The translations under genes were made by a program, and so were the position numbers. The notes beneath the pieces were generated by a model. It was not told the origin of the DNA. It saw only the letters and a list, made by a program, of their open reading frames with translations, and did no database searches. Below, in pieces: positions 1-8,832 of a stretch of 11,844 nucleotides of DNA (positions within the stretch are counted from its first letter, which is position 1; every line of letters starts with the position of its first letter). This DNA comes from Rodentolepis nana (Eukaryota > Platyhelminthes > Cestoda > Cyclophyllidea > Hymenolepididae): NCBI GenBank assembly GCA_900617975.1, contig UZAE01012029.1:49282-61125 (forward strand). Direction: 5' to 3'.

Positions 1-1469
1 TAACAGAGTTTTACACTTCTTCCTTCCCTTTTTTTGAAAACAAATTGTCTGTTTTATTGAAATTTTCATTTAGCCAATTTTCAATCACATTCGGAAACTG
101 TCTTTCTCTTAAAATAGACTCTATGGACCTAAAACTCTATCATAGAATAAGGCGGGGTCCTATGAAAGTGAAAAGTGTGGTATAACCTCCCTATTTAATT
201 CTCCAATTTCGGGGTTGTCATTCTTAATCTGTAGGGATGGGTTTTTGATATGAAGAATTAATTCTTTTCAGGTAAATAAATTTCTACGCTCATCTTGTAA
301 TTCTATCTACCAAACTGATGACGGTAAACGTTGGCTCAAACCATTTATTCCAAGTGCATCCCACCAAACGCATGAAAGAAGTTCTCGAAAGGTCAACTAA
401 GGCTTAGGGGGTGAACGTTAGCTTTGTTTTGCCGTAAACGATCCAATTCTCGGTCCCATTAACGATTGGTGAGAAAAAAAACCATTTTTGTCGAGATAAC
501 AAAGAAATGCACGTGTTTGTCCAGTCATCTTATTTATAGGTTGGAGAGTTTGAGTGACAAATTATCAATGCACCTCACCATGAACATGGGAGTTTCGGAT
601 ATAATCCTTCCGTGGTTAATAGAGATTCTGGTTCGACAAGAGATATTACTACATCATCATTTACATCGTTGGTATGAAAGCACTCGACAATAGATTGCCT
701 TCGTGGCTGATGTTTTTACCCCTTACGGTGAAATGAAATTTATTGCCTATAAATAATGTTCAAACATTGATCTAGTAAGAAAAGAACTTATAGAATTGTT
801 CCCCTTACCACGTCTGGATACAATCGAACTCGAACATTTGTTGGGTATTTGTACACCCCTATATAACCCTTCAATCGTGATGGGCGATATCGGTAATTCT
901 CATGATGATAAATGGAGGCCTTATGGACAAGGTGTTTACTTTTTAAATACTTTTCAACACAGTTATTCGGTTTGCTAAATTAAAAAAAAGTTGGGACTTA
1001 AGAATCTAATCTATTCTTTTCAATTTTCGAAGAAAATTAAATTACTGTGACCACATCCCCGAAGTGTGAATAGGATGCCAGTAAAAAGCCTCCTGGAGTT
1101 CGATTGGCTGCCGTTTGTCCCAATTAAAATAAAGCATGAATCATCGCCCTACCAGTTGGCAGAACATTTTTTCCCCAAATATGGTCAACGCCGTGCCGTA
1201 ACGCAATCTAGTGTGTTGCAGTAGAGTGGCCATTATTTATCCTGGAGATATGCTCAAGTCAGCTGATTCTGACTACTTTTTAAGCAATGGTTTATGCTAC
1301 TGAATACTCAAATAAGTAGAGACGTACTTTCCATGGCCAAAACGGGAAAGTGTTAAAGAAAATTGACTTAAAAGAGAGAAGGAACTCATTGGCTCTGCTC
1401 AGATAAGCATCAATCTCGCGAACATTGACTTGTCATTACCTCACAATTATCAACAACTAATACACTTAC
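1..1469 (-). other. USP24 intron 4, partial, with no exon recognised
   Basis: After the exon 4 donor I read the minus strand to the edge, looking for the family's next helical segment, and did not find it. Intron 4 is therefore at least 1469 bp. The stretch holds several short open frames of coding-like composition on both strands (plus 254-400, plus 463-981 with stops at 691 and 757, minus 1207-1037 with a stop at 1126). None is clean enough to call a gene. These may be decayed insertion fragments or chance. Confidence 0.5.
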
Positions 1470-1647
1470 TTTAAGAGGTAAATGAGGCCGAGTACCGTAC
1501 CACAGAACCAATTCCATGCCACCATGAGCTCCAAAGCAATTGAGTAGGTTGACAAGGTAGAAGTTTTTTGGTGCAGGAAGAATTTCAGCAATTGCCTGCT
1601 TCTCTCCAGTATCTTCTTTGTTTGACCCCCAAGTGTTAAAGTGATCG
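1470..1647 (-). CDS. USP24: USP24 coding exon 4 (isolated, 2 kb downstream)
   Basis: The acceptor TTTTTTACTTTAG|C follows a run of eight T (minus strand). One base completes the split Ser codon, then 59 codons run to the donor AAA|GTAAGT, a near-perfect 5' splice site. The protein contains DHFNTWGS, AEILPAPKNFYLVNLLN and CFGAHGGMEL, the counterpart of the family's W-V-D-L-V-N-K-F-G-x-x-G-G segment. The exon is separated from exon 3 by a 2035-bp intron. It is easy to miss because no ATG-initiated frame marks it. Confidence 0.85.
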
Positions 1648-4598
1648 CTAAAGTAAAAAAAACGTTAAATTTTCTCTAGAAAGTTCACAACAATCACTGA
1701 ACGTTAGTGTAGGGGCTTAGTGGGTTCTCTGTAGTGCCAATTCACTGCTACAATCCTTTCACAATAGTGCTTAGGGAATTTGGTAACATAATGCTTATAA
1801 CTCTTCTTAGTGCTTCAAGAAGGTTGATTTTGGGGCTACCCACTCAGAGATCCGTGACATGTTGTTAGATCGAAGACTTGCCGTTGGGCTGGTTTGAGAA
1901 GTATTGCCAATTCTATTTCTCCAGGACCTCTTTAAGTCAATAGATCTTAGAGAGACTTAAGCGGACGACTTAGAATATGTCAAGGTAAAATGGTCGAGAC
2001 AGAAAAGGATTTTATTATGATAGGGTTGTCATGACAAAAACAGAAAACGATGTCGTTTCCCCCCGGTCTTAATGGAATTCGAGCAAAACCGACGAAATGC
2101 ATAGCTGTCGAAAAAAGTCAATGCTTGTAAAAAATAGCAATGCTCTTGCACTATCAACAAGAAAACTTTCCTGAATGCAATGATAAATAAGGCGTTAAAG
2201 GTCTCATGAACGACACATCTCAAAATTTAATTTCAGAATCAGTGTAAGATTATCAAAGGAATTTTCAAAGAAGCAGCAACCTATTCGAATGAACCGAATC
2301 TGCTGCCCTTTCGAAATCTATTCCACCTCCACCATGGCTCTGCATCGGCTTGTTCAATGAGTATATTCCATAATACCTTTACTATTAATAAATATTATAT
2401 CATAAGTTATTTTTCTAACTCTAACATAGGGATTGTCAATAACTCTACAAAAACCGATAAAATAATGTCTAAATATTGCATGCAGAATTCACCAAAGGCC
2501 GCATCTAAGACGCGATTTGGACAATTGCTACACAGCTTTCAATATGGCATTTGCCGAAGAATGTTTTGCCAATTGTGGAGGTTAGGCCATGAACCTAAAA
2601 CCCAATTTGCGATTGGTACGACTTTATCTTACAGGTCTAATTACCTTGAGCCAAATGAGCCTATTTTACTAGAGCGAAGGTTTGTATTCATCAGCTCTTA
2701 AAATACTTTCGAATGCCTATATTCCTCTTTTGAGCCATCGATCTGTTAGCTGCTTACAGCTGACACCATAACACTGGAACGAAGTTGGAAATGTCGATGG
2801 TAAATTAATTAAAACGCTGTAATAATTCAATATGTAATCAAGCAAGTAGCCATAACGGCACTGCTGAATTATTATGAGGGGGTAAAAATAAATGGAAGAG
2901 ATGCCAATGACTAGTCACTTATCATAATTTCATCTTTAAAATTTGGCATATTAATACTCATATAAGTTTTCTTCAGAGATACTGATGTGTCAGCAAATTC
3001 CTATTCGATTAGATGACATTGGCTTCGAGCTACAATGATAAATTTCTCCAATTTCCAACACTAATAGCCATTTTTTGAATCGGTGAATTCGATTAAGCTA
3101 AAGATGCTTGCATAGGGTCATGGCGAATCGATAAGGGCTAAAATAACTACTAACTAAATGGGGCTGTTTTCTTGAAATCTTCACTGTTTGCTTATTCATT
3201 TTTTTTAATACTAGCAGACACAAAATGTGATCGACCAGGATAAATTATTAGTTTTTTGTCATTCAAAGCATAAAGCCTCTATGCTCCTATTTTCCTTTTC
3301 CAAACCAAACTGAGAGTCCATTTTAAAGAGCATAAATAATTTTGCTGATAACCGTAATAAAAATAGTTCAAGTTTCTGCATATTTCAAACTGATTTTGTT
3401 CACTATTTCAATATTTATGAATAACTAAGAGCGAAATAACAAAAAACAATTTAATATGTTTAAAAAGAAACTCATACCGATCCAAGTGATCGGGTAAGCA
3501 AATAAGTCAAAACTGGAACAATTAGTACTATTTATCTCTTAGTTAAATATTAAAAAAGTGCAAATGAATTAGTGAAGCAGGTAACTTCTCGATGTGATTT
3601 TTTGAAAGATAAAATATAATAGATAAAATGAAATGATTTTAGGAATTCAAAAACATAAAAATTCAATAAAAAGCGTGATTACGAAACTGACACATATGTT
3701 CCAGTGTTTGTAGTCCTGTCCCGACAACGTTGATGATAATTGCACTCCGGGTCGAAAATTAATTCCAAGTATGAAAAAGCTAGAATTATCAAATTCTGTA
3801 AACTAGCATGCAGAGTTGTCATGTCAACGTGAGACATGTTCCTTTTACCAACGGTCAAGCACTCCACCGAGAGTTGAACTGCTAATTCCAACATATTGTG
3901 AACTCCTTCTAGTGTCTCCACATCCCATTGCAAAACGGCATTCGATTTTAGAAACTAAAAGAAAATAAAAATCAATAATAACCGCACATTATAGTATGCG
4001 CTAGACTTAAGACGCCATATCAAATGATATAATTCAAAACTAACCTTGTTGAGGCATTCAGGGAGACATTTGGACATAAACCGTTGGAGAGGCTCCATTG
4101 ATTCAAATGCGGAAAGGTCACCAGAAGTAACAATATGAATTGCGCTTGAAAGGCAGAGTCCAAGGGATTGAGACCTGAGACAGGGTATATTCCATTTCTT
4201 GATGTACAGGGAATCTTCAAGCTTTTTAAGCTCGTCAACAGGGAAGTTCTTGACTTCAACTGAAATGAAATCCTGTTTCTCAGTGATTGCAATATCATGA
4301 GTCTCGGAAACTGTTTCAAAATTTCGCTAAAAATTAAAAAAATAATACCAAGGAACAAATAATTTTTTAAAAAAAACAAGTGAGTATTAAGAATAACCAA
4401 TATTTAATTATTAAAAGGAATAGAGCAAGTTGATAAATTATATATGAAATAAACACGTACGTTCACTAAAAACGTGATTGCGCAATCAATATCGTTTTCA
4501 CATGACACTAAGGCTTCCTTGATTTCTGAATCATTTCCGAATCCCATAAGCTGCAATTTTCGAATATTTGATGCATAATCGTCAATATTCTCGGACAT
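1470..4598 (-). CDS. USP24: N-terminal part of a USP24-type ubiquitin carboxyl-terminal hydrolase (4 exons, continues out of window)
   Basis: Large deubiquitinases of the USP24/USP9X family remove ubiquitin from substrates using a central Cys/His protease domain flanked by helical-repeat regions. Only the N-terminus is here: 290 residues in four exons (4598-4461, 4326-4045, 3954-3683, 1647-1470), joined by GT-AG introns whose phases agree throughout (0, 0, 2). Residues about 9-45 form a UBA domain with the MGF loop (18-20) and the DIDCAITFL helix. Residues about 68-140 match the family's first helical segment (NFPVDELKKLE, SLGLCL, RFMSKCLPE). Residues 141-230 match the next (GVHNMLELAVQL, FDPECNYH), and exon 4 carries DHFNTWG and LVNLLNCFGAHGG. 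UBA presence favours USP24 over USP9X, which lacks one as I recall. The UBA-to-repeat linker is only about 20 residues, much shorter than the Gly-rich linker I recall in human USP24. The catalytic domain lies beyond the left edge. The ATG at 4598 is the first in frame, after a TAG five codons upstream. Family assignment is strong, paralogue moderately so. Confidence 0.88.
1648..3682 (-). other. USP24 intron 3, 2035 bp, no gene seen
   Basis: This long AT-rich intron contains open frames of 64 codons (minus, 2223-2029) and 114 codons (plus, 2701 end). Neither has domain motifs, and their Asn/Ile/Ser/Tyr-rich composition is what AT-rich noise gives. I see no RNA gene, inverted terminal repeat or recognisable transposon in it. 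Confidence 0.6.
3683..3954 (-). CDS. USP24: USP24 coding exon 3
   Basis: The acceptor follows a clean pyrimidine tract (TTTTCTTTTAG|TTT). The exon encodes 90 residues plus two bases of a split Ser codon. The donor TTTC|GTAATC is weaker than consensus, but it is the last GT before the in-frame TAA, and its phase matches exon 4 exactly. The residues GVHNMLELAVQL and IFDPECNYHQRC align with the repeat segment after the first helices in USP24. Confidence 0.82.
4045..4326 (-). CDS. USP24: USP24 coding exon 2
   Basis: This exon has 94 codons, residues 47-140, phase 0 at both ends. The acceptor is TTTTTAG|CGA and the donor AAG|GTTAGT. A 126-residue open frame also crosses this exon in a neighbouring frame, but the spliced frame is the one carrying family motifs (NFPVDELKKLE, QSLGLCL, RFMSKCLPECLNK). 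Intron 2 is 90 bp (4044-3955). Confidence 0.87.
4461..4598 (-). CDS. USP24: USP24 coding exon 1 (UBA domain)
   Basis: This exon has 46 codons, starts at ATG and ends in phase 0 after FLVN. The donor AAC|GTACGT is close to consensus. It encodes the whole UBA domain, so the ubiquitin-binding module sits on a single exon. Intron 1 is 134 bp (4460-4327). Confidence 0.88.
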
Positions 4599-5292
4599 GC
4601 TTAAAAACCGCTATTAGCAGGTCAAATCCTCAAGGATGTAATTGAGATAACTAAACAAAATAGTCAAAGGAAGTAACCATAGAAACAAGATGTTATTCAG
4701 GTACTCAACATTAAATTATTGTTTTAAAAAAGAAATTCATTTACATTATCACAAAGTTTTTAAAAGATTGCTTTATTATTGCGTTACTTAACAAGATTCG
4801 ATATTGTAGAGTTAAAATATACAAATTTTTCTAATCTAATAAATTCAATCAGAGTTCTGAATCAAATAACTTCAGTTAATTTATTAAACATTCTCGTGGA
4901 TCGAAATTCTATCGTTTTCGGCATTATTGGCGTAATACATTTGAATTGAAATTAAATAAATATGGAAAATAATCTTTTCTAGAAATTCAGTGACTACTAC
5001 CGGTTTACCTATCCGAATAAGAGCCTACATTGAAATGAATGAACTAAAGATTTTCAACTTAGATGTAAATATTGAAAGAAATCCTAACAATAAACCCACA
5101 CAATACCGAAACATTTTTAAACTCTTTAAAATTACCACTTATCGCTCTGAAGAATTTTCATATATCTTAATAGACCTTTGTTTATTCAACTTTCGCTTTA
5201 TGCGCTATCTTCAACAAGTTGTCTTGAGTACTCATTTTTCGACCTTTGTCTTTGGTTTTTTCTTTTATATCTGGAATAATTGTTGACTGAAT
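4599..5292. promoter_or_regulatory. Intergenic region between head-to-head USP24 and NIPP1, probable shared promoter
   Basis: These 694 bp separate the two divergent start codons, so the promoters and 5'UTRs of both genes must lie here or be reached by upstream 5'UTR exons. The region is AT-rich and shows no TATA box at a convincing position. An AG sits one base before the USP24 ATG, within GGTTTTTAAG|C, and could be a trans-splice acceptor. The 98-codon plus-strand frame ending at 5286 looks like noise. The regulatory role is inferred from layout only. Confidence 0.45.
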
Positions 5293-5406
5293 ATGAGTGG
5301 AGCTTCTGGGGAACCTCTTGTAAATAATTTTAAGACTCCATCCTGGGCCGGTAAGCCACCACCCGGTGTGCACTTAGATGTAATGAAGGAAGGAAAATTA
5401 ATTCAG
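5293..5406 (+). CDS. PPP1R8: NIPP1 coding exon 1
   Basis: This exon has 38 codons, from ATG to GKLIQ, and the donor is CAG|GTGAAC. It carries the SWAGKPPPG signature, which fixes the frame. The gene's true N-terminus is lost if only the ATG at 5487 is used. Confidence 0.93.
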
Positions 5407-6494
5407 GTGAACATCAAATTTCCAATATATTTATTATTATTTAACAAAATCATCCCACGCTGACTTTATATTTTCAGAAACTGTTAATGGATGAGAAGCC
5501 CTGCTACTTCTTCGGTCGCAATCATCAACTTTGTGATTTTCCAATCGATCACGAATCCTGCTCTCGAATTCACGCAGCGCTAGTTTGGCACAAGCATCTC
5601 AATATACCTTTTCTTATTGATCTTGGTAGTGTCCATGGGACGTTTATCGGTTGCATACGTTTGGAACGTGATCGTCCTCAAAAAGTTGCTATTGATTCGG
5701 AAATTCATTTCGGTGCCTCCAAGCGGATTTATATCATCCGCGAGAGACCAAATCAAGTAAACGGTTCTTCTATCATTCGAAACGCATCAGATGATCCGAA
5801 TTCCTCTCTTCAAGACGGGGAGAGTAATTTACCCAAAGGAGAAAATGAGTTGGAACAATTGACTCAATTTAACACTGCCAAGAATAGGAAGATCGAAGTC
5901 ATTACTGATATTAATATGCCAACCCCAATTTCCAAACAAGGTCGCAGGAACTCCTTGAATCAACGCCTTAGTGTGCATTTTAGTGAAGTTCTTGAAGAAG
6001 TTATTAACCCAGAAGATGTGGACCCTTCCATTGGTCGTTTTCGAAATCTTGTCCAGGAAACCTTCATCCCATTCAAAAACAAGCATGAGGGTGCGGATAT
6101 TGGTATTATCGCACCAAAATCAGTTACTCCAGCTCCCGGATCGATCCCTCGAGATGAAGAATCATCTAATGAAGCTGATGAAAAGTTACCTTCCATGAGT
6201 AATCCTAGTTTCTCACTAGCTGCAAAATTGGGTCTCCCTATGCCCAATCTTGCACCGGATATTGATTCCTTAGAACCGGTGCCACTGCCCTCTCTTCATC
6301 GATCTAAAATTGTTCCCACTCCAAGATTATCCGCGGAAGATATTATGGGTGGACCTCTGTTGACGTCCGGTGAGAAACGGCGGAATTCAGAGAGTGAGGG
6401 TGCAGATGGTGAAGTCCCAAAGAAAAAGAAGTACGCAAAGGAAGCTTGGCCCGGAAAACGCCCTGGCTACCTTGTTGGTCCCTCTGCTTCTTGA
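5293..6494 (+). CDS. PPP1R8: NIPP1, nuclear inhibitor of protein phosphatase 1 (complete, 2 exons)
   Basis: NIPP1 is a nuclear scaffold that binds the PP1 catalytic subunit and, through its FHA domain, phospho-Thr partners such as CDC5L in spliceosomes. Exons 5293-5406 and 5478-6494 are joined by a 71-bp phase-0 intron, giving 376 aa (human is 351). The N-terminal TPSWAGKPPPGVHLDV is a hallmark. The FHA domain spans about 47-125: FFGRN (49-53), SCSRIHAALV (65-74), HGTFIG (91-96), FGAS (116-119). EFNTA-type residues follow at 169-172. The PP1-docking region is 194-230, with SVHF at 203-206 and then INPEDVDPS and GRFRNLVQ. GLPMPNLAPDID and the C-terminal KKKKYAKEAWPGK match the family ends. The ATG gives the expected N-terminus. 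The basic residue usual before V-x-F is Ser here. Identification is near certain. Confidence 0.97.
5478..6494 (+). CDS. PPP1R8: NIPP1 coding exon 2 (FHA domain to C-terminus)
   Basis: The acceptor is TTTTCAG|AAA after a T-rich tract. The exon has 338 codons plus a TGA stop, so nearly the whole protein lies on one exon. The ATG at 5487 is internal (Met42), because KLL before it continues conserved sequence from exon 1. Confidence 0.95.
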   Translation, partial: KLLMDEKPCYFFGRNHQLCDFPIDHESCSRIHAALVWHKHLNIPFLIDLGSVHGTFIGCIRLERDRPQKVAIDSEIHFGASKRIYIIRERPNQVNGSSIIRNASDDPNSSLQDGESNLPKGENELEQLTQFNTAKNRKIEVITDINMPTPISKQGRRNSLNQRLSVHFSEVLEEVINPEDVDPSIGRFRNLVQETFIPFKNKHEGADIGIIAPKSVTPAPGSIPRDEESSNEADEKLPSMSNPSFSLAAKLGLPMPNLAPDIDSLEPVPLPSLHRSKIVPTPRLSAEDIMGGPLLTSGEKRRNSESEGADGEVPKKKKYAKEAWPGKRPGYLVGPSAS

Positions 6495-8366
6495 CTCCTT
6501 TGTCTTCATTTGTTTGCACACTCCGTATTGTATATTATCTCTCGTCCCCCCAATTGTATGCATCTATTTAATTGTGTAACACTTTTGTTCTTTTTGGCAT
6601 TTTTGATTAGGATAAGTTAGTACCTCGTTTGAAAGGTAAGTTGGAATTAGTTATTAGGATTAAAATTGAACAGACTGTTCATCGGCTCGAGTGATGAGGA
6701 TGATGTTCTAAGTAATTATATTTTTTATAAAAATTAATTTGGCTGTGTGGGAATTGCACAATTTTGAGTCGTAGTTATTCGTCCTAATATGAGCATCTGG
6801 AGTGTTCGCAACGATACAAACGAAATTTCGTTTGGTCGCCTTCGTCAATGGCAACAGTGTTAATGGTATTATCTCTTTCCAGGATGGAAAATGATTTGCT
6901 CAATCAAAAATGTAGCCCTTTTGTGTAAGCTGAAGACTCTAAATTTCTCACTGAAAGTTATGAGGTTGAAATCAAAACAAATTAAAATTTAAAGTTGTCC
7001 ACTTCAGTGTGTCTGCTCCTTTAAATAACGAAATTGCAGAATGTGACTAATCACTAATTCCTCAAGGCTTGAAATTATTGATAGATCAGCCAGCTTTGCA
7101 TGATGGAATCAGTGGTTAGTCAACGTCCATGGAATAGATTTGGGGTGGTTAGAGGATTAGTTGAGCAAATTGTTGGCAATAATGCTGAAAGCGTGGAGCT
7201 AAGTGCAGTTGCAGCCGATTTATTTCATTAAAGCGAATATGAGAAATGAATGCCACTGGTGAACATCTGGCTTGTCCCGTTGCAATTCGAGGAAGCCAAA
7301 TTTGTGCTGCAGGCCCCAAGAGATAAATGAAAGTGACAAAACTAAGGCTCTAAAATGGGATATGCTTTATCTCCACATTGTCTTTATGAGATAAAAGTAT
7401 TATCGGATTGATAGTAGTTTCTTCTCCTAAATACCTGTTAAGCTTAAGTAAACATGGGAATGATATATAAATTAGAGACAACTTGTATGATTTGATTATT
7501 CCGACCTTTTAAATAGTTATAAGATCGACTACAACGCCAAATCCCGATCTTTAAACTTAGAAGACCACCTCAGTGAAAATGAGAACACTTTTCACCTTTA
7601 TTTGATAAGTTATAACTACCTGATTACACGCAGTTGAGTGATCAAAGCCATACCATTGAGACGAACAAAGTAAGATGCATTTCAATAGCAAAATATATAA
7701 GTCGTATGTACTTTAATGACCCGACCGCCTGTAGGAAGAAAGTAAGAAATGCAATGAAAGCATTTTCCATTGTTTCATTCGTATCATAACTAAATTTTTT
7801 CATGAAGCAAGGAGATAGAAATAAGATCGACCAGTAATTTTAACCAAAGGCTGAATAAAAGTTGTCTCCGTGTCATTGACGCTTGGAAGTGAAAACCCTG
7901 TCAGGTTGTTAGCAGTTTATGTTCGAATAAATACAGGGGTGACAGAAATGGCATCTGTTGAAGCCTTTCGGTAACCTCAGCTGTTTGGCCTCCCGTCTTC
8001 ACTCTTCTTTTGCCGACGCTTACCAAATGCACTCCAAAAGCTTCCGTATTCCTGGCAACAATGCACTGTTCCAAAGGTGCCTTCCTTTATTTAACCGGTA
8101 ATCGTAAAACTCCATACGGTTTTACATCAAGCTATCCGATGCCACTAAGTTGTCAGTGCCAATATCAAAAGGAAGTGGAAGTGCAGAAAGGGTTGTGCAT
8201 CAGGCCTGTTCAATATGGTATAACTCATAACAGACGGTGGCTTGGGGGACATCTCACAGAATAAAGACAGCACAACTTTGTAGATTCAGGAGGCCGCCGA
8301 CAATATGATGAGTAACACATCACTACCTTGCATACCTCTTTTCTCACTGATGCTCAGTATCCTTTA
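6495..8366. other. 3' flank of NIPP1 and spacer, no confident gene
   Basis: Beyond the NIPP1 3'UTR I see no domain-bearing frame. Two items stand out weakly. One is a 43-codon ATG frame at 7100-7231 that reads with balanced composition (residues such as RFGVVRGLVEQIVGNN). The other is a richer-GC stretch from about 7850 to 8280 that is fairly open in several frames (for example plus 8010-8264). The latter adjoins the retroposon-like element and may be transposon debris. Confidence 0.5.
6659..6664 (+). terminator. Candidate NIPP1 polyadenylation signal ATTAAA
   Basis: ATTAAA lies 165 bases after the NIPP1 stop and is followed by a TG-rich stretch near 6690-6706. No AATAAA occurs closer. ATTAAA is the common variant hexamer, but such words are frequent in AT-rich DNA, so this is only a candidate. 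Confidence 0.3.
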
Positions 8367-8377
8367 TGATAGATAGA

Positions 8378-8447
8378 TCCCGCGATTGTATAATGGCTAG
8401 TATCTCCGCCTGTCACGTGGAAGACCCCGGTTTCCATTTGAAATAAA
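8378..8447 (+). pseudogene. tRNA-Asp(GTC)-like sequence, degenerate (probable SINE head)
   Basis: The order D-arm, anticodon arm, variable region is that of tRNA-Asp. GTATAATGGCTAGTATC resembles its box A/D-arm. Next come TCCGC-CTGTCAC-GTGGA, a five-pair anticodon stem (one G-T pair) with GTC at 8412-8414. AGACCCCGGTTTCC then stands where the T-arm begins. The T-arm and acceptor stem do not close: after GGTTTCC the sequence becomes ATTTGAAATAAATAAA instead of the expected complement. It is therefore not a functional tRNA but a tRNA-derived pseudogene or retroposon head. Confidence 0.6.
8433..8447 (+). repeat. Copy of the CATTTGAAATAAAT tail motif
   Basis: The motif CCATTTGAAATAAAT occurs here directly after the tRNA-like part and again at 8813-8827. 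It is also inverted within the left palindrome arm (ATTTATTTCAAATGGC, 8748-8763). Three copies within 400 bp mark it as a recurring component of the local element, probably its 3' tail. Confidence 0.6.
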
Positions 8448-8739
8448 TAAAGGGGTGTGCGATAAGCTTACCTCCACGTGGTACACCCTGGGCAACGTAT
8501 TCTCATACGGCAAGCCCATAAAATGGCAGTTGACATCTGATTTTAAACTACAATGATCCCACTATATGTCATATTCGCATCCATTCCACAGTACTCATCT
8601 TACTTTTTCTCTGCCTTTGTGTCTGTCTGTCTCTTTTACGTCTATAAATCATTCCTCAGTTCCTCCCTCTCCACTTTTTGTGACATGAATGTTCCCCTCC
8701 TCTGTAAAGCCCGAAGTCAGCTAAAGGGCTGATGATAAG

Positions 8740-8832
8740 TATCATTTATTTATTTCAAATGGCGGGCTTTATGATACCTATCATAGGGCTAACGATAAAT
8801 ATCATAAAGCCTGCCATTTGAAATAAATGATA
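8740..8832. repeat. Long imperfect palindrome (arms 37 and 33 nt, 23-nt loop)
   Basis: The left arm 8740-8776 pairs with the right arm 8800-8832. The right arm's reverse complement equals the left arm except for one G/A difference and one missing ATTT unit in the left arm's tetranucleotide run. The loop 8777-8799 contains AGGGCTAACGATAA, which resembles AGGGCTGATGATAA just left of the palindrome (8725-8738). The DNA could form a cruciform or its transcript a strong hairpin. It probably arose by inverted insertion of one element tail into another. Confidence 0.75.

Noticed and set aside
2357..2701. 114-codon plus-strand frame in USP24 intron 3
   Set aside because: It is Asn/Ser/Ile/Tyr-rich with no motifs, no splice context, and sits antisense inside a well-supported intron. 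I treat it as chance.
1470..4598. Calling the deubiquitinase USP9X
   Set aside because: The helical segments resemble both paralogues, but the N-terminal UBA domain fits USP24. USP9X is the main alternative if the distal exons disagree.
4990..5286. 98-codon plus-strand frame ending just before the NIPP1 ATG
   Set aside because: It begins without an ATG, is Phe/Asn/Ile-rich, and does not connect in phase to NIPP1. It lies in the promoter/5'UTR region.
5829..6247. Minus-strand frames of 85 and 95 codons and an offset plus frame within NIPP1
   Set aside because: They overlap a certain conserved coding exon in other frames and are shadows.
8378..8447. Functional tRNA-Asp gene
   Set aside because: The anticodon arm is good, but the T-arm and acceptor stem cannot form, so only a tRNA-derived relic is supported.
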